From: Paenibacillus xylanexedens
GTDB taxonomy: Bacteria > Bacillota > Bacilli > Paenibacillales > Paenibacillaceae
Length of the DNA stretch: 44,617 bases
Reading direction: 5' to 3'
Assembly (NCBI RefSeq): GCF_001908275.1
Contig: NZ_CP018621.1
Coordinates: 1 to 44,617 of the forward strand
In this document: in pieces, positions 41,151 to 44,617 of the stretch
Layout of the letters: each line of letters opens with the position of its first letter
Position numbering within the stretch: position 1 is the first letter of the stretch
Position numbers and translations under genes: made by a program
The notes under the pieces: generated by a model
Databases searched by the model: none
What the model was told of the DNA's origin: nothing
The model's input: only the letters and a program-made list of their open reading frames with translations

Positions 41151-41339
41151 TTATCTAATATTAAAAGTTTGTATGACCTCAATCATTTTGACATAGAGTT
41201 CCTGTTTTAGATCCTCTCGATGATCGCTAGGTACTTGTCGTAAGGAGGCTTTAATCTTTGGTGTGAAAGATTCTAGAATATGTAATGTCGCCTCCTGATC
41301 ATGATGCTGCTGTGCTTGTACTAAAAGTTCGGCCAACAT
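41151..41339 (-). CDS. RsoA/YvrHa-like sigma cofactor, 62 aa
   Basis: ATG at 41339 follows AGAGGTG. The small helical protein (HILESFTPKIKASLRQVPSD, then HREDLKQELYVKMIEVIQ) resembles sigma region 2-type helices of YvrHa (RsoA). In Bacillus subtilis, RsoA and SigO together form a working sigma factor. Here it lies downstream of the region-4-containing sigma gene and a YvrJ-like gene, the same set of three. Family call is from pattern and context. Confidence 0.7.
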   Translation of the reverse strand: MLAELLVQAQQHHDQEATLHILESFTPKIKASLRQVPSDHREDLKQELYVKMIEVIQTFNIR

Positions 41340-41343
41340 AAAA

Positions 41344-41499
41344 TCACCTCTTTACATTTTTTTGTATTTCATTCTTTAAGCCATTAATAGCATCGCTCAG
41401 ATCAGATATTTTTTTTTCGAATCGAATAAGTAGATACAAAGTAATTGCAATCGGGAAACCTAAATTAGCAATAATAGCAGCAATGTCACCCTCCATCAT
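41344..41499 (-). CDS. yvrJ: YvrJ-family membrane peptide, 51 aa
   Basis: The start ATG (41499, or 41496 next to it) overlaps the stop of the sigma gene. The sequence NLGFPIAITLYLLIRFEKKI fits the YvrJ family: a short helix with GFP, then LLIR and a K/E-rich amphipathic tail. YvrJ is found next to SigO-type factors. Function unknown. It is small and was identified by translating the gap. Confidence 0.8.
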   Translation of the reverse strand: MMEGDIAAIIANLGFPIAITLYLLIRFEKKISDLSDAINGLKNEIQKNVKR

Positions 41500-41930
41500 A
41501 ATTCATCCCCTTCCGTTATTAAGTTGCGCAATTTAGTTAGAGCTTTTAAGCGGTGTTTCGAGACATTTTGCTGGGATACTCCCAATATTCTGGCTATTTC
41601 CTTGTCATTTAGTGCTTGTACGTAAGCAAAAGATAAAATCTGTTGTTGTTGTGCTGAGAGGGATTCATACGCTTGATAAAGTGAGTGATCCGCAATGTGA
41701 TCTTTTAAATTTGGTGGCACAGATTCAGAGTCATAAACTGCAAGTAAGGCAGAATCTATGTTTTCATCGGTGTCTAAAGTTAGCTGGAAGCGGCTGTCCT
41801 TCATTCGTCTCTTTTTGTCATAATTAATAGAGTTGTAGTATATAAGATTGGCCATATACGTGATAAAACGACGATTCAAGTCGTCATCCGTTTTCAATAT
41901 AAGCGCCCCCGTCCTTTTTGAAGAGATCAC
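41496..41930 (-). CDS. SigO/YvrI-like sigma-70 factor (region 4), about 137-144 aa
   Basis: The C-terminal half is a typical region 4 (YESLSAQQQQILSFAYVQAL, then DKEIARILGVSQQNVSKHRLKALTKL). The N-terminal half has a partial region 2-like helix (RFITYMANLIYYNSIN). The start is uncertain: GTG at 41930 lies directly on its ribosome site, and an in-frame TTG seven or so codons later follows GGGGGC. The small size and the RsoA-like partner suggest a two-subunit sigma factor. The upstream motif suggests self-activation. Confidence 0.8.
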   Translation of the reverse strand: MISSKRTGALILKTDDDLNRRFITYMANLIYYNSINYDKKRRMKDSRFQLTLDTDENIDSALLAVYDSESVPPNLKDHIADHSLYQAYESLSAQQQQILSFAYVQALNDKEIARILGVSQQNVSKHRLKALTKLRNLITEGDEL

Positions 41931-41938
41931 TCCTGCCT

Positions 41939-41972
41939 TATAAAGAGAAATGAGATTCGGTTTTTACAACCA
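41939..41972 (-). promoter_or_regulatory. SigO-like promoter motif upstream of the sigma operon
   Basis: Minus strand: TGGTTGTAAAAA at the upstream end and TTCTCTTTATA at the downstream end, total 34 bases, the same length as the lysozyme motif. The location just before the operon fits autoregulation. Confidence 0.65.
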
Positions 41973-42097
41973 ATTTCCAAAATAAAGAACATCTGTTCCT
42001 ATATTTTATCATTGATGACATTATGTTCAATGAAATCAAATCCATTTTTTCTTTAAATATACATATAATTTGACATATAATTTGGACTTATGAATAG

Positions 42098-42164
42098 GTG
42101 CTGCTCCTGGATTGTCGGGGGAGTACCTTTTTTCGTTTCCTGGTTGCAACCAGGTCTTGGTTTA
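42098..42164. repeat. terminator plus paired GGTT-AACC palindromes, copy 3
   Basis: A GCTCC...GGGGGAGTACC hairpin with T6 is followed by the perfect palindrome CCTGGTTGCAACCAGG (42139-42154) and a half-site CTTGGTTT. Same layout as 37485-37555. The stretch 41973-42097 shows no gene. Confidence 0.6.
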
Positions 42165-42213
42165 ATGGATGGGGAGCCGCACATAGACTGCGGGATTTGA
42201 CCATTTCAAGGCT

Positions 42214-42596
42214 GAAGGTCTGAAGAACGAATCGGGCTGATGCTACCGGCTCTAAGGCGGCAGGAGCGGCCACCTAAGAGCCGGTACGCACCGCTGCGGG
42301 GTTACTTGGCCCGATAACCAGAGCGCCTAAACCGGGGTAGAGCGCCCCGGCTAAGGCGCTCTAGGTTCCTGTTCCTCGCTTTACACCCCGCACGGAGCCA
42401 AGGTCAAGGGCGTTCTGGGGAAATCGGGGGAGGCATGCCGGCATCATGAACGCTCCGCGCTGCTACGCTTATCATCAAGCTGGCATGCTGAAGGGCAAGC
42501 ACCATGATTCCGCTGCGCTGCATCATCGTGCCAGGGATCCGTGAGCTGAAGCAGAGAAGGAAGGAGAGAACCGGCATACGCCGGTTCTTTTTGATG
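42214..42596 (+). ncRNA. large structured RNA, copy 3 of 3
   Basis: Homologous to copies 1 and 2 throughout. The stem GCATGCC/GGCATGC (42433-42439 with its partner near 42481-42488) differs from copy 1 (GCGTGGC/GCCACGC) by two compensated pairs. The inner stem is CCGGGG/CCCCGG here against CCGGG/CCCGG. It ends in the same terminator and is followed by the leader domain as in copy 1. Confidence 0.75.
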
Positions 42597-42602
42597 GAAC
42601 AC

Positions 42603-42848
42603 ATTTTTTTCCCTTTTGCCTTCCGCATGGTAACCCGGGCAAAAGCCTACTAAGTGTCCGGCAGGCCGAGCCTCCGGCTTCGCCCCTCCACCTCCCGGAC
42701 ACTAAGTAGGCGGCCAGCCGTTCAAGGGGCAACAAAACTTTTTCTTCCCATTGGAAAAGAAGAAGCGGAAGAAAAACTTTTGTGTGCTGATCCCTTGACC
42801 GCCTGTCATTGCCCTGGTTCCCAAGCATGCGTCAAAAGGGAAAAAAAT
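42603..42848 (+). ncRNA. long-stem structured leader, copy 2 of 2
   Basis: ATTTTTTTCCCTTTTG (42603-42618) pairs with 42833-42848. Inside, a perfect 17-bp helix (42645-42661 with 42695-42711; arm GCCTACTAAGTGTCCGG) replaces the GC-rich helix of copy 1 with unrelated sequence, while the AGCC-TCC-GGCT cap is kept. The A/T-rich long hairpin also keeps pairing. It precedes the gene at 42939. Confidence 0.7.
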
Positions 42849-42938
42849 TCCCCTTTGGGGATGCCAGCCACGCGGCAGGCAACGTCCAAAAAATTCTCTT
42901 TCGACAACCCAAACTCAAACAGAAAGGATGTAAAAGCA

Positions 42939-43217
42939 ATGACATTAACGATTAGAAGGTTCCGACTAGGAAGGATTGTAGGAACGCCGGGGTGCTTGCA
43001 GGCTGTAGATGAAAGAGAAATTCTCCTAGCATTACGCTGGCATGTGGCCGGAAATTGGGGCGATATTTCCGAGGAAGACAAGGCGGCTAACGAGGAAGCC
43101 TTAAAAAATGGTGGGCGGCTATTATCTGCATACCGCGCCCATGAAGGCGTTAGGTTTTGGGTCATAACCGAAGCCGACCGGAGCACGACCACGCTTTTGC
43201 TACCAGAGGAATATTGA
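42939..43217 (+). CDS. hypothetical cargo gene 1 of the second module, 92 aa
   Basis: ATG at 42939 follows GAAAGGATG; longer frames reaching back to 42654 run through the structured leader and are rejected. The protein begins TLTIRRFRLGRIVGTPGCLQ and is mixed alpha-beta, ending in a LLSAYRAHEGVRFWVITEADR segment. It resembles small plasmid hypothetical proteins; function unknown. It takes the place that the TGT-like gene has in the first module. Confidence 0.65.
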   Translation: MTLTIRRFRLGRIVGTPGCLQAVDEREILLALRWHVAGNWGDISEEDKAANEEALKNGGRLLSAYRAHEGVRFWVITEADRSTTTLLLPEEY

Positions 43218-43233
43218 AGAGAGGGGAGCCTTC

Positions 43234-43428
43234 ATGAACGAAGACGAGCAATGGGAGCTTTTAGAAAAGTTGGTTGTGGACCGTATCCTGTTTTTAGAAT
43301 TTAGGATAGCGAACTACAACGAATGGAAATCAGGGTTCAGAGCTGCCGAACTTTTAGTAGAGCTTAAACAAGAACTTGGATGCTACAGAGATTTAAAAGC
43401 ATTTGTGGATCAAAAGAGGGCGCAATGA
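43234..43428 (+). CDS. hypothetical cargo gene 2 of the second module, 64 aa
   Basis: ATG at 43234 follows GAGGGGAG, 16 bases after the previous stop. The small helical protein (WELLEKLVVDRILFLEFRIA, then AAELLVELKQELG) has no known family. The hairpin RNA copy B follows. Confidence 0.6.
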   Translation: MNEDEQWELLEKLVVDRILFLEFRIANYNEWKSGFRAAELLVELKQELGCYRDLKAFVDQKRAQ

Positions 43429-43444
43429 TTGCCCTGTGCATTAA

Positions 43445-43552
43445 GCCGCTCGCAACGGCTGTGAAACAGTGAAAATCGAAAGCCTAAATAGCTTTAACTG
43501 CTTTGCATTCTACTGAACGGTTGGGTAAGGGGATGCCCCTTACCCTCCTAGG
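43445..43552 (+). ncRNA. three-hairpin RNA element, copy B
   Basis: GCCG-CTCGCAA-CGGC, CCTAAATAG, the CTACTGAACGGTTGGG segment and GGTAAGGGG/CCCCTTACC follow the same order as 5193-5295. The last stem differs from copy A (GTAAGAG/CTCTTAC) but keeps pairing. Confidence 0.6.
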
Positions 43553-43579
43553 ATTAGCTACGAGCAGGAATGAAACGGC

Positions 43580-43602
43580 GGGCCGGGGCTTTGCCCCGGC
43601 CC
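43580..43602. terminator. GC-rich hairpin before the 151-aa gene
   Basis: GGGCCGGGGC-TTT-GCCCCGGCCC is perfect but has no T run. It may be a transcript end or a stabilising structure. Confidence 0.45.
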
Positions 43603-43636
43603 ATGAATAAATGAACACGCAAAGGAGCGGATTTTC

Positions 43637-44092
43637 ATGGGATACACTCACTATTGGTATCGTAAACAGATCATAGATAAAGCCATTTTCGAGCTGATTA
43701 AGTCAGATTTTCAGAAGCTGATTCCGGCGCTTTCAGCCGCAGGGGTAGGGCTGGCGAATGGTCGGGGTGAAGGTGATCCGATCATTACCGATCAGAAGTT
43801 AACGTTTAACGGGCGGGGAGCGGAGAGCTACGAAACGTTCGCCTTCCCGCAAGTGCTTACGCTGGCAGCGTGGGAACAGCCGAATGATGGAGGGTATTAT
43901 TTTCAGTTTTGTAAAACGGCTGAACGGCCGTATGACTTAGCGGTAATGGCTTTCCTGATTGTGGCCAAGTATCATATGCAGCACGCTATCAGGGTGAAAA
44001 GTGATGGGAATGTAGATGATTGGGCGGCCGCCCGTGAGCTTTGCCGGGATCATTTAAACATGTATGGGGTGGAGCTGGATTTCTACCGATAG
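43637..44092 (+). CDS. hypothetical plasmid/phage protein starting MGYTHYW, 151 aa
   Basis: ATG at 43637 follows AAAGGAGCGG. It begins GYTHYWYRKQIIDKAIFE, a start shared by a widespread family of plasmid and phage hypothetical proteins. The core is alpha-beta (FNGRGAESYETFAFPQ), and the C-terminal part is helical. No catalytic motif is apparent. Function unknown. Confidence 0.7.
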   Translation: MGYTHYWYRKQIIDKAIFELIKSDFQKLIPALSAAGVGLANGRGEGDPIITDQKLTFNGRGAESYETFAFPQVLTLAAWEQPNDGGYYFQFCKTAERPYDLAVMAFLIVAKYHMQHAIRVKSDGNVDDWAAARELCRDHLNMYGVELDFYR

Positions 44093-44118
44093 GTATCAAA
44101 TTATAAGTTTTAACCGCG

Positions 44119-44140
44119 CTGCTGGCCCAGCCAGCAGCGT
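44119..44140. terminator. hairpin between the last two genes
   Basis: CGCTGCTGGC-CCA-GCCAGCAGCG is perfect and continues outward with partial GTTTTAAC/TAAACC pairing. It lacks a T run. Confidence 0.5.
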
Positions 44141-44168
44141 AAACCTTAACTTGAAGGGGGAAAGGGCT

Positions 44169-44617
44169 ATGCCGCGGTTTACGTATCAGGAATTTGTGTT
44201 TTTCTGTGAAGCGTTTCAAACATTGAACCATTTTGACTTCGATCCGGAAGAGGTTTTGTCTAAGCATGAGGAAGGCCGGGGGCGGCTGCATATATATGAA
44301 TGCTTGTACCGGGATGGTAGTAATTATAAAACGCTGGTGGAGCTGACGTATGATGGTGACGATATTGCTTGGGGCATTGGGGATGGCTGGGGAGACGCGG
44401 ACGATGAACTAAGCGCCCTCTATGATGCCTTACTGATCCTGAAGGGGGAGGAAGGAGCCGCAAGCCGGGTTCAAGCCTTAATCGAAGGATCTCGATTTGA
44501 TGGGCTGACGGTGCAGCAGGCACTTGTCAGTGATGAGCGGGGCGCTCATTTGCTGGGCGCTGAAATCCGGTCGCCCGGAGAGAGCCGGAGTGTACGAATG
44601 CTGGTTTATCACTTATC
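44169..44617 (+). CDS. hypothetical protein, N-terminal part, runs off the window end
   Basis: ATG at 44169 follows AAGGGGGAAAGG. The first 149 residues are acidic, with YRDGSNYKTLVELTYDGDDI and a DGWGDADDELSALYDALLIL segment. The frame is open at 44617 and continues in frame into base 1 if the window is circular, ending at 217. No family recognised. Confidence 0.65.
   Translation, partial: MPRFTYQEFVFFCEAFQTLNHFDFDPEEVLSKHEEGRGRLHIYECLYRDGSNYKTLVELTYDGDDIAWGIGDGWGDADDELSALYDALLILKGEEGAASRVQALIEGSRFDGLTVQQALVSDERGAHLLGAEIRSPGESRSVRMLVYHL

Noticed and set aside
42654..42938. N-terminal extension of the 42939 gene
   Set aside because: It would translate the long-stem leader; the ATG at 42939 has a good ribosome site.

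Overview
The window looks like a complete, or nearly complete, conjugative plasmid of a Gram-positive spore-former, probably Paenibacillaceae or a close relative. The evidence is strong AGGAGG-type ribosome binding sites, frequent TTG and GTG starts, a Spo0E-family phosphatase gene, an AbrB-like regulator, a YvrI/YvrJ/YvrHa-like sigma unit and a Gram-positive (TcpC/TcpE type) conjugation operon. Joining base 44617 to base 1 fuses the open frame starting at 44169 to the open frame ending at 217 without a stop or frameshift, giving a 221-codon gene. This suggests a circular molecule of about 44.6 kb cut inside that gene. Species assignment is inference.

Layout. (1) 1-2130: small hypothetical genes, a ribbon-helix-helix regulator with palindromic operators, a candidate type I toxin-antitoxin locus, and an XRE regulator. 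(2) 2226-3740: an HTH plus helical-repeat regulator whose 3' end overlaps a 34-codon secreted-peptide gene, which is a candidate peptide quorum-sensing pair. (3) 3795-5300 and 42098-43605: two modules with the same layout. Each has palindromes, a ~380-nt structured RNA ending in a terminator, a ~250-nt long-stem leader, cargo gene(s), and a ~100-nt hairpin RNA. A third copy of the 380-nt RNA alone lies at 39170-39547. (4) 5423-6380: a Spo0E-like gene, a zinc-ribbon gene and a one-spacer CRISPR-like pair. (5) 6720-11582: maintenance genes. These are a KfrA-like protein with GTAGTAA iterons, a ParM/Alp-like actin with adaptor and centromere-like repeats, and a primase-polymerase type Rep preceded by a countertranscribed RNA. 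(6) 11583-12718: non-coding, with a 35-bp-paired hairpin and tandem repeats (candidate oriT or single-strand origin). (7) 12719-28257: the conjugation operon, encoding a replication-relaxation protein, VirD4-like coupling protein, TcpC, TcpD-like, TcpE, VirB4-like ATPase, lipoprotein, VirB6-like protein, a VirB8/NTF2-like protein, and a bifunctional wall hydrolase split by a 2.5-kb group II intron. (8) 28320-35727: ECF sigma factor, matrixin-like protease, lipoprotein, serine resolvase with a res-like site, then many small accessory genes with partial duplications. (9) 35966-42000: small genes, an IS30 element, a lipoprotein, and a split-sigma-factor operon that appears to share a promoter motif with a T4-type lysozyme gene. 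(10) 42098-44617: the second RNA/cargo module and plasmid hypothetical genes.

How it fits together. Rep copy number is probably set by the antisense RNA at 9941-10086. Stability comes from the actin system, KfrA and resolvase. Transfer uses one long operon closed by a terminator at 28260-28305. Several regulators (peptide-sensing HTH, RHH, XRE, AbrB-like, ECF sigma, SigO-like) suggest tight and partly cell-density-dependent control. The most novel items are the covarying RNA modules, the regulator-peptide pair, and the sigma/lysozyme regulon.
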